A stretch of 64,000 bases of DNA from Paraburkholderia ribeironis (GTDB lineage: Bacteria > Pseudomonadota > Gammaproteobacteria > Burkholderiales > Burkholderiaceae): positions 1 through 64,000 of the forward strand of contig NZ_CYGX02000032.1 of NCBI RefSeq assembly GCF_900019265.1, read 5' to 3'. The notes under the pieces are model-generated. The model was given only the letters and a program-made list of their open reading frames with translations. It was not told the origin of the DNA and did no database searches. Each line of letters opens with the position of its first letter. Position 1 is the first letter of the stretch. This document shows, piece after piece, positions 9,472 through 20,256 of this stretch. A program made the translations under genes and the position numbers.

Positions 9472-10668
9472 TCAAGCATAGCGACGCAGTCGCAACGCAA
9501 AATCCTGCAGCGCTTTGATGCCGCTTTGCTCGGCGCGATGACACCAGTCCTGCAACTGGACCAGCAACTGATCGCGCGATGCATTGGAGCGCTCCCACAT
9601 GGCCGCCAGTTCATTGCGCATGTCGATGTAGGTTTTGAGCTTCTGGCTGTTCGCGAAGATCTGCGGCAACAGGCGTTTCTGCGGCTCGTCCAGCCCGGCT
9701 TCTTCCTTGTGGAACCAGCTACGGGCGCCGCGCATGACCTGATACTTTTCGCGCGCACCGACTTCCTTCAGATGCGCAAGTTCCTGCCGATACGCGCGCT
9801 TGAGTGCCTTGCCATAGCGGGCCATCACTTCGTAGCGGTTTGCCAGCACCGCTTGCAGCGTGTCTTGATCGAGCACCAGTTTGCCGGTGGTCAGGCGCGG
9901 CGTAGGCGCGACCTTCTTCACTTTGGCAAGACGGAACGCCGACATGATGCGGATATACATCCAGCCGATGTCGAACTCGTACCACTTGTTCGACAGCTTG
10001 GCCGACGTCGCATACGTGTGATGATTGTTATGCAGCTCTTCACCGCCGATGATGATGCCCCACGGGAAGATATTGGTGCTCGCATCCGCCGAATTGAAGT
10101 TGCGATAGCCCCAGAAGTGCGCGAGGCCGTTGACCACGCCGGCAGCCCAGAACGGAATCCACACCATCTGCACCGCCCAGATCGTCAGGCCGACGACGCC
10201 GAACAGCGCGACGTTCAGCACCATCATCAGGCTGACGCCGAGGATCGGGTACTTGGTGTACACGTTGCGCTCCATCCAGTCGTTCGGCGTGCCGTGACTG
10301 AACTTGCGCATGGTTTCTTCGTTTTTCGCTTCAACGCGATACAGCTCCGCGCCTTCGAGCAATACCTTCCAGATGCCGCGCGTTTGCGGGCTGTGCGGAT
10401 CTTCTTCGGTTTCGCACTTGGCGTGGTGCTTACGGTGAATCGCGGCCCACTGGCCGGTCAGCATGCCGGTGGTCATCCACAGCCAGAAGCGGAAGAAATG
10501 ACTGGCGATCGGGTGCAGTTCGAGCGCGCGGTGGGCCTGACAGCGGTGCAGATAGACTGTCACGCCGATGATCGTAATGTGCGTCACGACCAGCGTGTAC
10601 ACCACGAATTGCCACCACGAGAAGCGCAGCAGGCCGTGGGCAAGGAAATCGAGCAAGGAATTCAACAA
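9472..10668 (-). CDS. Membrane fatty-acid (acyl-CoA delta-9 type) desaturase
   Basis: Integral membrane di-iron desaturase, 398 aa, likely to introduce double bonds into membrane acyl chains. The three histidine boxes are intact: HRCQAHRALELH, HRKHHAKCE and EELHNNHHTYA. Hydrophobic segments near residues 10-35, 60-75 and 145-185 place the active site on the cytoplasmic face. The C-terminal extension of about 120 residues (charged, helix-forming, LKTYIDMRNELAAMWERS) is longer than in minimal desaturases. Transcribed alone. Confidence 0.93.
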   Translation of the reverse strand: MLNSLLDFLAHGLLRFSWWQFVVYTLVVTHITIIGVTVYLHRCQAHRALELHPIASHFFRFWLWMTTGMLTGQWAAIHRKHHAKCETEEDPHSPQTRGIWKVLLEGAELYRVEAKNEETMRKFSHGTPNDWMERNVYTKYPILGVSLMMVLNVALFGVVGLTIWAVQMVWIPFWAAGVVNGLAHFWGYRNFNSADASTNIFPWGIIIGGEELHNNHHTYATSAKLSNKWYEFDIGWMYIRIMSAFRLAKVKKVAPTPRLTTGKLVLDQDTLQAVLANRYEVMARYGKALKRAYRQELAHLKEVGAREKYQVMRGARSWFHKEEAGLDEPQKRLLPQIFANSQKLKTYIDMRNELAAMWERSNASRDQLLVQLQDWCHRAEQSGIKALQDFALRLRRYA

Positions 10669-10886
10669 GGCAATTTACCTGTGGAACAAGAGACACGAGG
10701 CACGCGCAGAATGCGCGTGTCAAGAAAGTGAAAGCATACAGCGGAATTGGACGATATTCTACTTGAGGCATCCCCAAGTGTTTGTAACAAATAGGGATTT
10801 TTTGTTCGGTATCAAGCGCAGCGCGCCCGCCGGAGCCGGATTCTGGCTCTGCGACATAAGCGCACAATACCGTCAACCGGCGCCCG

Positions 10887-12239
10887 TCAGCCGGCGCTGT
10901 CCGTCTGGTTGGCGGCCGGAGCGGTGATTGTTACCGGTTGCAGCATTGCGTCGACCGCGCTACCGACGACGCGCACTTCGCGTTGCGCGACGGGAATCGA
11001 GATGCCGTGCTCGGAAAACAGGCGCCAGATATTGCGGTTGACCGCCGAGCGCACGCCCGCGGTGCCGGTCGCCGCATCCTCGATCCAGAAACCCAGCTCG
11101 AGATTGATGCCGTCTGGGCCGAAGCTCGCCAGAAGAGGCGTCGGCGCAGGCTCCCGCAGCACTCGCGCAACGCCTTCGCCGGCCTGCGCGAGCAGGCTCA
11201 TCGCCTGCTCGACGTCGGATGTATACGCGATCTGCACGGCCGCCTTCGCGTAGCCGCGCGTCAGATACGACGACTGGTTCTGCACCACGTCCGTAATCAG
11301 CTTTTCGTTCGGAATCAGCGTTTCGATGCCGTCGAGCCCGCGCACCACCGTATAGCGCGTGCGGATCTGCGTGACCTTGCCCTGCAGGCCGCTCACGTTG
11401 ATCGTGTCGCCGATGTGCAGCGACCGGTCGATCAAAATGATGAAGCCCGACACATAGTTGCTGGCGATCTTCTGCAGGCCAAACCCCAGCCCGACGCCCA
11501 GCGCGCCGCCGAACACGCCGAGCACCGTGATGTCGATGCCGACCAGCGACAGGCTGATCAACACCGCCGCCAGCACGAACGCCGCCCGGCCGACCCGCGC
11601 CACCACCACCTTCAGGTTCGCGTCGAGCGTCGTCGAGCGCATCAGGCGGTCTTCGAACGCGGAACCGAGCCACATCGCGACGATCATCGTAACGCCGACC
11701 CACAGCAGACCCGTGGTAAGCGAAAGGAGCGTCATGTGGGCATTGGCGAGCCGGAAGTGGACGCTGTCCATCCACGCGATCACGTCGTCCTGGATGCCTA
11801 TCACGGTGAGCACCATAGCGACCCAGACGACCAGCGACACGGCCTTCTCAACGAGAAACAGCCACGGATGAATCTCGCCGTCCTTGCTGAAGACCCGGCG
11901 CGCGAAGAAAAACGCGATGTAAATCAGCCCGATGCCGAATAGCGGCACCAGCGCCAGATCGAGCAGCGACGTATGCATGAACTGGCCGGCGATCGACCGC
12001 GCGAGCCACACGAGCGAAGCGCCGATCAGCGGAAACGACGCCCGGTCGAGGCTCTCCGCACCAAAGCGCAGCGTCTGGTAGCGCGGCTGGCGGCGCTGCT
12101 CCAGCGCGCGGCGCAACGCGCGCGCGAGTAGCCACGCGACTAGCAACGTCGCGAGCAGGATGCCGACCTGCCACAACATCACCGGCTGACCGAAGTCGCG
12201 CACGAGGTCGCTGAACATGTGAGGAAAAATGTTGTGCAT
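10887..12239 (-). CDS. Mechanosensitive channel, MscS family
   Basis: 450-aa inner-membrane channel that opens on membrane tension. Several hydrophobic helices (VMLWQVGILLATLLVAWLLA onward) lead to the MscS pore helix and vestibule (GVFGGALGVGLGFGLQKIASNYVSG, IDRSLHIGDTINV). The C-terminal cytoplasmic domain is of normal size. The long N-terminal membrane part makes it larger than E. coli MscS and closer to the YbdG/YnaI-type paralogues. I took the ATG at 12239; the open frame runs upstream to 12659, but that part overlaps the methyltransferase gene. Confidence 0.9.
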   Translation of the reverse strand: MHNIFPHMFSDLVRDFGQPVMLWQVGILLATLLVAWLLARALRRALEQRRQPRYQTLRFGAESLDRASFPLIGASLVWLARSIAGQFMHTSLLDLALVPLFGIGLIYIAFFFARRVFSKDGEIHPWLFLVEKAVSLVVWVAMVLTVIGIQDDVIAWMDSVHFRLANAHMTLLSLTTGLLWVGVTMIVAMWLGSAFEDRLMRSTTLDANLKVVVARVGRAAFVLAAVLISLSLVGIDITVLGVFGGALGVGLGFGLQKIASNYVSGFIILIDRSLHIGDTINVSGLQGKVTQIRTRYTVVRGLDGIETLIPNEKLITDVVQNQSSYLTRGYAKAAVQIAYTSDVEQAMSLLAQAGEGVARVLREPAPTPLLASFGPDGINLELGFWIEDAATGTAGVRSAVNRNIWRLFSEHGISIPVAQREVRVVGSAVDAMLQPVTITAPAANQTDSAG

Positions 12240-12310
12240 GATGTCGCCGATATCGCCGGTGCGCGCGGGTTCGGGAACGACCCGCGCGCACCGGCCAAGA
12301 CCCGTTGCGC

Positions 12311-13570
12311 TTAGCTCTGTCGCTCGAGCACGGCGGCAAAGAAGCCGTCGGTTGCGTGGCGATGCGGCCACAGCGACAGATAGTCGCCCATTTCCAGATC
12401 GATACGCTGCTCGGCGAGCACATCGCGTACGGGCACCAGCGCGAAATCCGGATGGTCGGCGAGGAACTGCTGCACCACGGCCTCGTTTTCGGCTTCCAGG
12501 ATCGAACAGGTGGCGTAGACCAGACGGCCGCCCTTCTTCACCAGACGCGCCGCGCTCGCCAGAATCGACGCCTGCTTCGGCGCCAGCTCGGCGACCGATT
12601 CCGGCGACTGGCGCCACTTCAGGTCGGGGTTGCGCCGCAGCGTGCCGAGGCCGCTGCACGGCGCATCGACCAGCACGCGGTCGATCTTGCCGGCGAGGCG
12701 CTTGATCTTCGCGTCATGTTCACTGTCGATCAACACCGGATTCACGTTCGACAGCCCGCTGCGCGCGAGGCGCGGCTTGAGCTTGGCGAGGCGCCGCTCG
12801 GAAATGTCGAACGCATACAGACGTCCGGTGGAACGCATCGCCGCGCCCAGCGCCAGTGTCTTGCCGCCGGCGCCCGCGCAGAAGTCGACGATCATCTCGC
12901 CGCGCTTGGGCGCGACCAGCGAGCACAGCAACTGGCTGCCTTCGTCCTGCACTTCGAGCCAGCCGTGCTGGAACGCGTCGAGCTTGGTGAGCGGCGGCTT
13001 GCCGACCACCCGCACGCCGAACGGCGCGAACGGCGTCGCGCCGGCCTCGATGCCGGCGTTCGACAGCGCGCCCAGCACGTCGTCGCGGCTCGCCTTGATC
13101 GGGTTCGCGCGCAGATCCAGCGGCGCCGGGTAGTTCAGCGCGGCGGCCAGTTGCGCCAGCTCCGCGGCTTCGAAACGCGTGCCCAGCGCCTGACAGATCC
13201 AGTCGGGCAGATTCAGGCGAATCCGCAGCGGCAGGCTCTCCGGGTCGATCATCGCGACATGTTCGAGCCACTTCGACTCCGCTTCCGACACGAACGGCTT
13301 GAGCGCCGTGCGACCCGCAGTCTGCATCAGGCCGAGCAGAGCCATGCGGCGTGCGGGGCTGCCCGTGCCGCTTTCGGCGAGGTGGGCGAATTCCATCCGG
13401 CGACGCAGCACCGCGAACACCGCCTCGGCGATCACGCCGCGCTCGCCGTGTCCGAGCTTCGGATGGGCGCGGAAAAAGCGGCTGGTGGTGGCGTCGGCGG
13501 GGCCGTTTAGCCTGAGCACTTCGGCCAGCAAAGTCTCGGTTTGTCCAATCAGAAAACCATGCAATCTCAT
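12311..13570 (-). CDS. RsmB/NOP-family RNA cytosine-C5 methyltransferase
   Basis: SAM-dependent m5C RNA methyltransferase, 419 aa. The SAM-binding motif is DFCAGAGGKTLAL (229-241). The two catalytic cysteines are C305 in VDAPCSGLGTLRRNPDLKW and C355 in VYATCSI. The N-terminal region is shorter and less NusB-like than in RsmB itself, so the target may not be 16S C967. The start at 13570 overlaps the purN stop by 4 bases (ATGA), giving a coupled purN-methyltransferase pair. Confidence 0.9.
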   Translation of the reverse strand: MRLHGFLIGQTETLLAEVLRLNGPADATTSRFFRAHPKLGHGERGVIAEAVFAVLRRRMEFAHLAESGTGSPARRMALLGLMQTAGRTALKPFVSEAESKWLEHVAMIDPESLPLRIRLNLPDWICQALGTRFEAAELAQLAAALNYPAPLDLRANPIKASRDDVLGALSNAGIEAGATPFAPFGVRVVGKPPLTKLDAFQHGWLEVQDEGSQLLCSLVAPKRGEMIVDFCAGAGGKTLALGAAMRSTGRLYAFDISERRLAKLKPRLARSGLSNVNPVLIDSEHDAKIKRLAGKIDRVLVDAPCSGLGTLRRNPDLKWRQSPESVAELAPKQASILASAARLVKKGGRLVYATCSILEAENEAVVQQFLADHPDFALVPVRDVLAEQRIDLEMGDYLSLWPHRHATDGFFAAVLERQS

Positions 13571-14220
13571 GCGCCCTCTCCGGCGGTATGACCGGCAAAG
13601 AGCCATTGCGGCTCAGGCGGCGTAAGCGTGACGCGCAGGCCGTCGAGAGCCAGGCGCCCTTCGACGAACCAGCGCACCGCGCGTGGATAAATAATGTGTT
13701 CGGTTGCCAGCACGCGCTCGGCGAGCGTGGCCGGGGTGTCGCCGGTTTCGACGGGCACCGCCGCCTGCACGACGATCGGCCCGTAGTCCAGTTGCGACGT
13801 GACGAAATGCACCGACGCGCCGTGCAACCGCACGCCCGCGTCGAGCGCCCGCTGGTGGGTTTTCAGGCCCGGGAAGCTCGGCAGCAGCGACGGATGGACG
13901 TTCAGCATGCGTCCTGCGTAATGATCGACAAAGCCGGCCGTGAGCACCCGCATGAAGCCGGCGAGCACCACCAGATCAGGCGCGAAGCCGTCGATAACCT
14001 GGGCGAGCGCGGCGTCGAAGCTGTCGCGGTCGGGAAACTGGCGGTGATCGACCACCGCCGTGGCAATGCCATGCGACGTCGCGAACGCAAGGCCCGCGGC
14101 ATCAGGACGGTTGGCAATCACAGCGGCGACTTGCGCCGGCCAGCCTTCACGCGCGCAGGCGCGAACGATGGCTTCCATGTTACTGCCCCGTCCGGAAATC
14201 AGGATGACGAGTTTTTTCAT
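13567..14220 (-). CDS. purN: Phosphoribosylglycinamide formyltransferase
   Basis: Folate-dependent GAR transformylase of purine synthesis, 217 aa. The nucleotide loop is LVILISGRGSNMEAI. The catalytic Asn and His lie in NVHPSLLPSFPGLKTHQRAL and the Asp in SQLDYGPIVVQAAVPV. First gene of a coupled pair with the RNA methyltransferase. It is divergent from ribF, with about 115 bp between the two starts. Confidence 0.97.
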   Translation of the reverse strand: MKKLVILISGRGSNMEAIVRACAREGWPAQVAAVIANRPDAAGLAFATSHGIATAVVDHRQFPDRDSFDAALAQVIDGFAPDLVVLAGFMRVLTAGFVDHYAGRMLNVHPSLLPSFPGLKTHQRALDAGVRLHGASVHFVTSQLDYGPIVVQAAVPVETGDTPATLAERVLATEHIIYPRAVRWFVEGRLALDGLRVTLTPPEPQWLFAGHTAGEGA

Positions 14221-14285
14221 CCGCGGATTTTATCATTCGGCAACACCGGAACCGCGACGCGCAGCCGTCTCCAACGCCGAACGTT

Positions 14286-14291
14286 TATAAT
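14286..14291 (+). promoter_or_regulatory. Candidate -10 box for ribF
   Basis: TATAAT in a short AT-rich patch 45 bp upstream of the GTG start of ribF. No good -35 box lies 17 bp upstream, so this is tentative. Confidence 0.45.
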
Positions 14292-14336
14292 CATTTGTTT
14301 TGCGGCACCTTGGCCGCCCCACTGCCACCCGTTATC

Positions 14337-15332
14337 GTGAGAGTCTTCCGCGGTCTTCCCAATGCTGAAAGCCGTGCGCCCTGCGCACTGACCATTGGCA
14401 ACTTCGACGGTGTCCACCGCGGCCATCAGGCTTTGCTCGCCCATGTGCGCGCGGCCGCCGATGCGCGCGGCCTGCCCGTCTGCGTGATGACCTTCGAGCC
14501 GCACCCGCGCGAGTTCTTCAATCCGGCCGGCGCGCCGCCGCGCATCGCGATGCTGCGCGACAAGCTGGAGGCGCTGCGCACCAACGGCGTCGACCGGGTG
14601 GTGGTCGAGCACTTCAATCACACGTTCGCGAGCCAGTCGCCGGACGCGTTCGTCGAGCGGATCATCGTCAAGGGGCTGCATGCGCGCTGGATCATGATCG
14701 GCGACGACTTCCGCTACGGCACGAAGCGCGCGGGCGATTTCGCATCGCTGAAGGCCGCGGGCCAGCAGTACGGTTTCGAAGTCGAGCAGATGGCCACGGT
14801 CGCCGATCCGTCGGGTGCGCGCATTTCCAGCTCCGGCGTGCGCGCGGCGCTGGTCGCGGGCGACCTCGACGCGGCGCGCGCCGCGCTCGGCCGCGACTAC
14901 CTGATCAGCGGCCACGTCGTGCACGGCATGAAGCTCGGCCGCGATCTCGGCTTTCCCACGCTCAATCTGCCGATCGCCCATAAGCGTCCGGCGCTCGCCG
15001 GCATCTTCGTCGTGCGCGTGCACGGCGTGACGGACGAGCCGTTGCCGGGCGTGGCGAGCCTCGGCCTGCGCCCCACCGTCGACGACTCCGGCCGCGTATT
15101 GCTCGAAGTGCACCTGCTCGACTGGCACGGAGATGCATATGGCAAACTCGTGCGGGTCGAATTCCTGAAGAAGCTGCGCGACGAGGAGAAGTTCGTCGAC
15201 CTTGAAACGCTGACCGCCGCCATTGCGCGCGACGTCGCCAATGCGCGCGCATGGTTCGCGGCCGTCGGCGCCGGCACGCCGGGCAGCCGTTCCACCGGTT
15301 TCGCCACCTCGGCCACCGACCGAATTAGATAA
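14337..15332 (+). CDS. ribF: Bifunctional riboflavin kinase / FAD synthetase
   Basis: Makes FMN from riboflavin and FAD from FMN. In the 331-aa protein the N-terminal nucleotidyltransferase half has [18 protein letters not shown] and later [17 protein letters not shown]. The C-terminal kinase half has [13 protein letters not shown] and the [13 protein letters not shown] region. I prefer the GTG at 14337 ([11 protein letters not shown]...), the usual length for the family; an ATG at 14295 adds 14 atypical residues. It is followed by ileS, lspA and coaBC on the same strand, as in many proteobacteria. Confidence 0.96.
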   Translation: MRVFRGLPNAESRAPCALTIGNFDGVHRGHQALLAHVRAAADARGLPVCVMTFEPHPREFFNPAGAPPRIAMLRDKLEALRTNGVDRVVVEHFNHTFASQSPDAFVERIIVKGLHARWIMIGDDFRYGTKRAGDFASLKAAGQQYGFEVEQMATVADPSGARISSSGVRAALVAGDLDAARAALGRDYLISGHVVHGMKLGRDLGFPTLNLPIAHKRPALAGIFVVRVHGVTDEPLPGVASLGLRPTVDDSGRVLLEVHLLDWHGDAYGKLVRVEFLKKLRDEEKFVDLETLTAAIARDVANARAWFAAVGAGTPGSRSTGFATSATDRIR

Positions 15333-15498
15333 CCGCCGCGGTGCAGGCGAGCGCTGGGCGCCGCATGTGCCGTCGCCGCGCGCATCGAAGGGCGTCCGTG
15401 GATCACGCGAGAAACCCGCCGGGCGCGCCACACGCCCACGCGCATCGTGCGCAACCCGCGCTCCGCTGCGCATAGAACGAATTCACCGCCACCACATC

Positions 15499-18336
15499 AT
15501 GAGCAACAAGAAAGCCGATTCGAAACCGCAGGCCCGCTACCCGGTCAACCTGCTCGACACGCCGTTCCCGATGCGCGGCGACCTGCCCAAGCGCGAGCCG
15601 CAATGGGTCAAGGACTGGCAGGAACGCAAGATCTACGAGAAGATCCGCGCCGCTTCCAACGGCCGCAAGAAGTTCATCCTGCACGACGGCCCGCCGTATG
15701 CGAACGGCGACATCCACCTCGGCCACGCGGTGAACAAGATCCTGAAGGACATGATCGTCAAGGCGCGCAATCTGGCGGGCTTCGACGCGGTCTACGTGCC
15801 GGGCTGGGACTGCCACGGCATGCCGATCGAAATCCAGATCGAAAAGCAGTTCGGCAAGTCGCTGCCGGCCGCCGAAGTGATGCAGAAGGCGCGCGCCTAC
15901 GCGACCGAGCAGATCGAGAAGCAGAAGGCCGGCTTCCGGCGCCTGGGCGTGCTCGGCGACTGGGACAATCCGTACAAGACGATGAACTTCGCAAACGAGG
16001 CCGGCGAAATCCGCGCGCTCGCGAAGATCATGGAAAAGGGCTACGTGTTCCGCGGCCTGAAGCCGGTCAACTGGTGTTTCGACTGCGGCTCGGCGCTCGC
16101 CGAAGCGGAAGTCGAGTACAAGGACAAGGTCGATCCGACCATCGACGTGATGTTCGGCTTCGCCGAGCCGGAAAAGACCGCCCAGGCTTTCGGCCTCGCC
16201 GCGCTGCCGCGCGCCGAAGGCGGCATCGTGATCTGGACCACCACGCCGTGGACCATCCCCGCCAACCAGGCGCTGAACCTGCATCCGGACATCGTCTACG
16301 CGCTGGTCGACACGCCGCGCGGTCTGCTGATCCTCGCGCAGGAGCGCGTCGAAGCGTGCCTGAAGCAATACAAGCTGGAAGGCACGATCATCGCCACCAC
16401 GCCGGGCGCCAGGCTCGTCAATCTGCGCTTCAACCATCCGCTCGCGGCCGCGCATCCCGCTTACAAGCGCACGGCACCGGTCTACCTCGGCGACTACGTG
16501 ACGACCGAAACCGGCACGGGCATCGTGCACTCGTCGCCCGCGTACGGCGTGGAAGACTTCGTGTCGTGCAAGGCGCACGGCATGGCGGACTCCGACATCA
16601 TCAACCCGGTGATGGGCGACGGCCGCTATATCGAATCGCTCGCGCTGTTCGGCGGCCTGTCGATCTGGACGGCCAATCCGCAGATCGTCGAGGCGCTGCA
16701 AGGCGCCGGCTCGCTGCTGCGCACCGAGAAGTCCACGCACAGCTACATGCACTGCTGGCGCCACAAGACGCCGATCATCTATCGCGCCACGTCGCAATGG
16801 TTCGCCGGCATGGACGTGAAGCCGAACGACGCCCGCAAGACCCTGCGCGAGACCGCGCTGGAAGGCATCGAGAACACCGCGTTCTATCCGGCGTGGGGCA
16901 AGCAGCGTCTCTTTAGCATGATCGCCAACCGGCCGGACTGGACGCTGTCGCGCCAGCGCCAATGGGGCGTGCCGATGGCGTTCTTCGTGCACAAGGAAAC
17001 CGGCGAGCTGCATCCGCGCACGCTGGAATTGCTCGAACAGGTCGCGCAGCGCGTCGAGCAGGCCGGCATCGAGGCGTGGCAAACGCTCGATGCGCGCGAG
17101 CTGATCGGCGACGACGCCAACCTGTACGAGAAGAACCGCGACACGCTGGACGTCTGGTTCGATTCCGGCACCACGCACTGGCACGTGCTGCGCGGCTCGC
17201 ACAAGGACGAACTGCAATTCCCGGCCGACCTGTATCTGGAAGGTTCGGACCAGCACCGCGGCTGGTTCCACTCGTCGCTGCTGACCGCTTCGATGCTCGA
17301 CGGCCGCCCGCCGTACAACGCGCTGCTCACGCACGGCTTCACGGTCGACGGCGAAGGTCGCAAGATGAGCAAGTCGCTCGGCAACGGTATCGACCCGCAC
17401 GAAGTGGCGAACCGTCTCGGCGCGGAAATCATCCGCCTGTGGATCGCCTCGACCGACTACTCGGGCGAGCTGGCGATCTCCGAGGAAATCTTGAAGCGCG
17501 TGACGGAAAGCTATCGCCGCATCCGCAATACGCTGCGCTTCCTGCTCGCGAATCTGTCGGACTTCGACTTCGCGCAGCACGCACGCCCGGTGGACGACTG
17601 GCTCGAGATCGATCGCTATGCGGCGGCGCTGTCGGCGAACCTGCAGAACGACATCCTCGCGCACTACGAGAAGTATGAGTTCCACCCGGTGGTCGCCAAG
17701 TTGCAGACGTTCTGCTCGGAAGACCTCGGTGGCTTCTATCTGGACGTGCTGAAGGACCGCCTGTACACCACCGCGGCGGATTCCGTCGCGCGCCGTTCGG
17801 CGCAGACCGCGCTGTATCACATCGCGCATGGCCTGTTGCGGGTGATGGCGCCGTTCCTGTCGTTCACCGCGGAAGAAGCGTGGAAGGTGTTCCAGCCGGC
17901 GAGCGAAACGATCTTCACCGAGACGTATCACGCGTTCCCGGTGATGCCGGACGCCGGCACGCTGCTCGACAAGTGGACACTGCTACGCGCCGCGCGCAGC
18001 GACGTGACCAAGGCGCTGGAAGAAGCGCGTGTAGCGAATCTGATCGGCTCGTCGCTGCAGGCGGAAGTCGAAATCCGCGCGAGCGGCGCGCGTTACGATG
18101 CGCTCTCGAGCCTCGGCGACGACCTGAAGTTCGTGCTGATCACGTCGGCGGCAACCGTCGCGAAGGTCGACAGCGAAGCGCAAGAAGGCGTCGAAGTGAT
18201 CGCTTCGAAGTACCTGAAATGCGAACGTTGCTGGCACTACCGCGCGGACGTCGGCGCGCACGCCGAACACCCGTCGCTGTGCGGCCGCTGCTTCAGCAAC
18301 CTGTTCGGCGATGGCGAACCGCGGAGCGCGGCATAA
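15499..18336 (+). CDS. ileS: Isoleucyl-tRNA synthetase
   Basis: Class I aminoacyl-tRNA synthetase, 945 aa. The HIGH motif is seen as [14 protein letters not shown] and KMSKS as [13 protein letters not shown]-terminal zinc site is formed by CERCWHYR and CGRCFSNL. The editing domain ([14 protein letters not shown]) is intact, so this is the standard bacterial form. The ATG at 15499 starts [19 protein letters not shown]; the frame is open further upstream but the extra residues are atypical. Its stop overlaps the lspA start. Confidence 0.98.
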   Translation: MSNKKADSKPQARYPVNLLDTPFPMRGDLPKREPQWVKDWQERKIYEKIRAASNGRKKFILHDGPPYANGDIHLGHAVNKILKDMIVKARNLAGFDAVYVPGWDCHGMPIEIQIEKQFGKSLPAAEVMQKARAYATEQIEKQKAGFRRLGVLGDWDNPYKTMNFANEAGEIRALAKIMEKGYVFRGLKPVNWCFDCGSALAEAEVEYKDKVDPTIDVMFGFAEPEKTAQAFGLAALPRAEGGIVIWTTTPWTIPANQALNLHPDIVYALVDTPRGLLILAQERVEACLKQYKLEGTIIATTPGARLVNLRFNHPLAAAHPAYKRTAPVYLGDYVTTETGTGIVHSSPAYGVEDFVSCKAHGMADSDIINPVMGDGRYIESLALFGGLSIWTANPQIVEALQGAGSLLRTEKSTHSYMHCWRHKTPIIYRATSQWFAGMDVKPNDARKTLRETALEGIENTAFYPAWGKQRLFSMIANRPDWTLSRQRQWGVPMAFFVHKETGELHPRTLELLEQVAQRVEQAGIEAWQTLDARELIGDDANLYEKNRDTLDVWFDSGTTHWHVLRGSHKDELQFPADLYLEGSDQHRGWFHSSLLTASMLDGRPPYNALLTHGFTVDGEGRKMSKSLGNGIDPHEVANRLGAEIIRLWIASTDYSGELAISEEILKRVTESYRRIRNTLRFLLANLSDFDFAQHARPVDDWLEIDRYAAALSANLQNDILAHYEKYEFHPVVAKLQTFCSEDLGGFYLDVLKDRLYTTAADSVARRSAQTALYHIAHGLLRVMAPFLSFTAEEAWKVFQPASETIFTETYHAFPVMPDAGTLLDKWTLLRAARSDVTKALEEARVANLIGSSLQAEVEIRASGARYDALSSLGDDLKFVLITSAATVAKVDSEAQEGVEVIASKYLKCERCWHYRADVGAHAEHPSLCGRCFSNLFGDGEPRSAA

Positions 18337-18854
18337 TGGCGAGAACCATGTCGAAAACGTCGTCGAAAACGTCCGGCGCGAGCGGTTCGCTGGCACCCTG
18401 GCTGGGCATCGCGCTGATCGTCATCCTGTTCGACCAGTTGACGAAGATCGCAGTCCAGAAGGTGTTCGCCTACGGTGTGCCCCACGAGGTCACGCCGTTT
18501 TTCAACCTGATCCTCGTGTACAACCGCGGCGCGGCGTTCAGCTTCCTCGCGATGGCGGGTGGTTGGCAACGTTGGGCATTTACCGCGCTCGGCGTGGTCG
18601 CCGCACTGGTGATCTGCTATCTGCTCAAGCGCCATGCCGGACAGAAAATGTTCTGCACGGCGCTCGCGCTGATCCTCGGCGGCGCGCTCGGCAACGTGAT
18701 CGACCGGCTCGCGTATGGCCACGTGATCGACTTCCTCGACTTCCACGTGCGCGGATGGCACTGGCCGGCGTTCAATCTCGCCGACAGCGCGATTACGATC
18801 GGCGCTATCCTGCTTGTACTCGACGAGTTGCGGCGCGTACGCAGTTCACGCTAA
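18336..18854 (+). CDS. lspA: Lipoprotein signal peptidase (SPase II)
   Basis: Inner-membrane aspartyl protease that removes lipoprotein signal peptides. The 172-aa protein has four hydrophobic segments. The catalytic aspartates are in [19 protein letters not shown] and [11 protein letters not shown], and [11 protein letters not shown] is conserved. The start overlaps the ileS stop in TAATG; an internal ATG at 18348 is an alternative. The N-terminal tail of about 20 residues, rich in Ser/Thr/Lys, is longer than in E. coli. Confidence 0.97.
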   Translation: MARTMSKTSSKTSGASGSLAPWLGIALIVILFDQLTKIAVQKVFAYGVPHEVTPFFNLILVYNRGAAFSFLAMAGGWQRWAFTALGVVAALVICYLLKRHAGQKMFCTALALILGGALGNVIDRLAYGHVIDFLDFHVRGWHWPAFNLADSAITIGAILLVLDELRRVRSSR

Positions 18855-18969
18855 ACGTCATTGACGCCGGGCGCTGAGCTGCGCGTTTGGGTCCGGTTTG
18901 AAGGGCGCGGCGGCGAGGGTCCAATGTCCCACGCCGCGGCCCGCCACCACGCTTTGTCGGAGGCTTTCG

Positions 18970-20184
18970 TTGGCAACCGCAGAACTCGCAGGCAAACACG
19001 TCGTCCTCGGCATGACGGGCGGCATCGCCTGCTACAAGATCGCCGAACTCACGCGTCTCTTGACCAAGGCAGGCGCGAGCGTGCAGGTCGTGATGACCGA
19101 CGCGGCCACCCAGTTCATCACCCCCGTCACCATGCAGGCGCTCTCGGGCCGCCCGGTCTACACCAGCCAGTGGGACGCTCGCGTGCCGAACAACATGGCG
19201 CACATCGATCTGTCGCGTGAAGCGGACGCGATCGTGATCGCGCCCGCCTCCACCGACTTCCTCGCGAAACTCGTGCACGGCATGGCCGACGACCTGCTGT
19301 CGACGCTGTGCGTCGCACGCGACTGTCCGCTGCTCGTCGTGCCGGCGATGAACCGGCAGATGTGGCAGAACCCGGCGACGCAGCGCAACGTCGCGCAACT
19401 GCGCGCGGACGGCGCGGAGGTGCTGGGGCCCGACTCCGGCCCGCAGGCGTGCGGCGAAATCGGCGACGGGCGCATGCTCGAAGCCGCAGCCACCTACGAA
19501 GCGATCGCCTCGTTCTTCTCGCCCAAGATCCTGTCCGGCCGGCGCGTGCTGTTGACTGCCGGGCCGACCTTCGAGCCGCTCGACCCGGTGCGCGGCATCA
19601 CCAATCGTTCCAGCGGCAAGATGGGTTTCGCGCTGGCTCGCGCCGCGCAACAGGCCGGCGCCGACGTGCATCTGATCGCCGGACCGGTCGCGCTGGAAAC
19701 GCCGTGGGGCGTGTTCCGCGAGGACGTGCAAACCGCGCAGCAGATGCATGATGCAGTGATGCGCGCAGTCGCGGACGCCGACATTTTTATCGGCGTTGCG
19801 GCGGTGGCCGACTGGCGCGTCGATCACGCCAGCGAGCACAAGCTCAAGAAGACCGCCGGCAATGCGCTGCCGAGCTTCACCTTCGTCGAGAATCCGGACA
19901 TTCTGGCGTCGGTGGCGAAGCTGCCGCATCCGCCGTTCGCGGTCGGCTTCGCGGCCGAAAGCGGCAACCTCGAAGTCCATGGCGAAGAAAAGCGCGTACG
20001 CAAAAACGTACCGCTCCTGATCGGCAATCTCGGGCCTCTCACGTTCGGCCGCGACGACAATGAAGTGATTCTGTTTGAAGCGGACGGCGCCACGAAGCTG
20101 CCGCGCGCCGACAAGCAGACACTTGCGCGCGCGCTGATCGCGGAGATCGCGAAGCGTCTGCCCGACGCAAGTCTGATTCTCTGA
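18970..20184 (+). CDS. coaBC: Phosphopantothenoylcysteine decarboxylase / phosphopantothenate-cysteine ligase
   Basis: Bifunctional coenzyme A enzyme (Dfp), 404 aa. The N-terminal flavin decarboxylase has HVVLGMTGGIACYKIAEL, active-site AHIDLSREADAIVIAPAS and VPAMNRQMWQNPATQRN. The C-terminal ligase has TAGPTFEPLDPVRGITNRSSGKMG. I favour a TTG start at 18970, because GGAGG lies 6-7 bases upstream and the family starts here; the in-frame upstream frame from 18898 shows no ribosome site. Last gene of the ribF-ileS-lspA-coaBC run. Confidence 0.95.
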   Translation: MATAELAGKHVVLGMTGGIACYKIAELTRLLTKAGASVQVVMTDAATQFITPVTMQALSGRPVYTSQWDARVPNNMAHIDLSREADAIVIAPASTDFLAKLVHGMADDLLSTLCVARDCPLLVVPAMNRQMWQNPATQRNVAQLRADGAEVLGPDSGPQACGEIGDGRMLEAAATYEAIASFFSPKILSGRRVLLTAGPTFEPLDPVRGITNRSSGKMGFALARAAQQAGADVHLIAGPVALETPWGVFREDVQTAQQMHDAVMRAVADADIFIGVAAVADWRVDHASEHKLKKTAGNALPSFTFVENPDILASVAKLPHPPFAVGFAAESGNLEVHGEEKRVRKNVPLLIGNLGPLTFGRDDNEVILFEADGATKLPRADKQTLARALIAEIAKRLPDASLIL

Positions 20185-20256
20185 ACATGGGTCGGCGTGT
20201 CGACGTAGTGGCCGCGCATCGCTCTGACGCATGGAATCATCTGGAGCCGTACTGAC

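Noticed and set aside
14221..14336. FMN riboswitch upstream of ribF
   Set aside because: The gap is about 115 bp and lacks the conserved RFN-element segments that I would expect.
15403..17931. An 842-codon open frame opposite ileS
   Set aside because: Same GC-bias shadow; no domain motif and no ribosome site.
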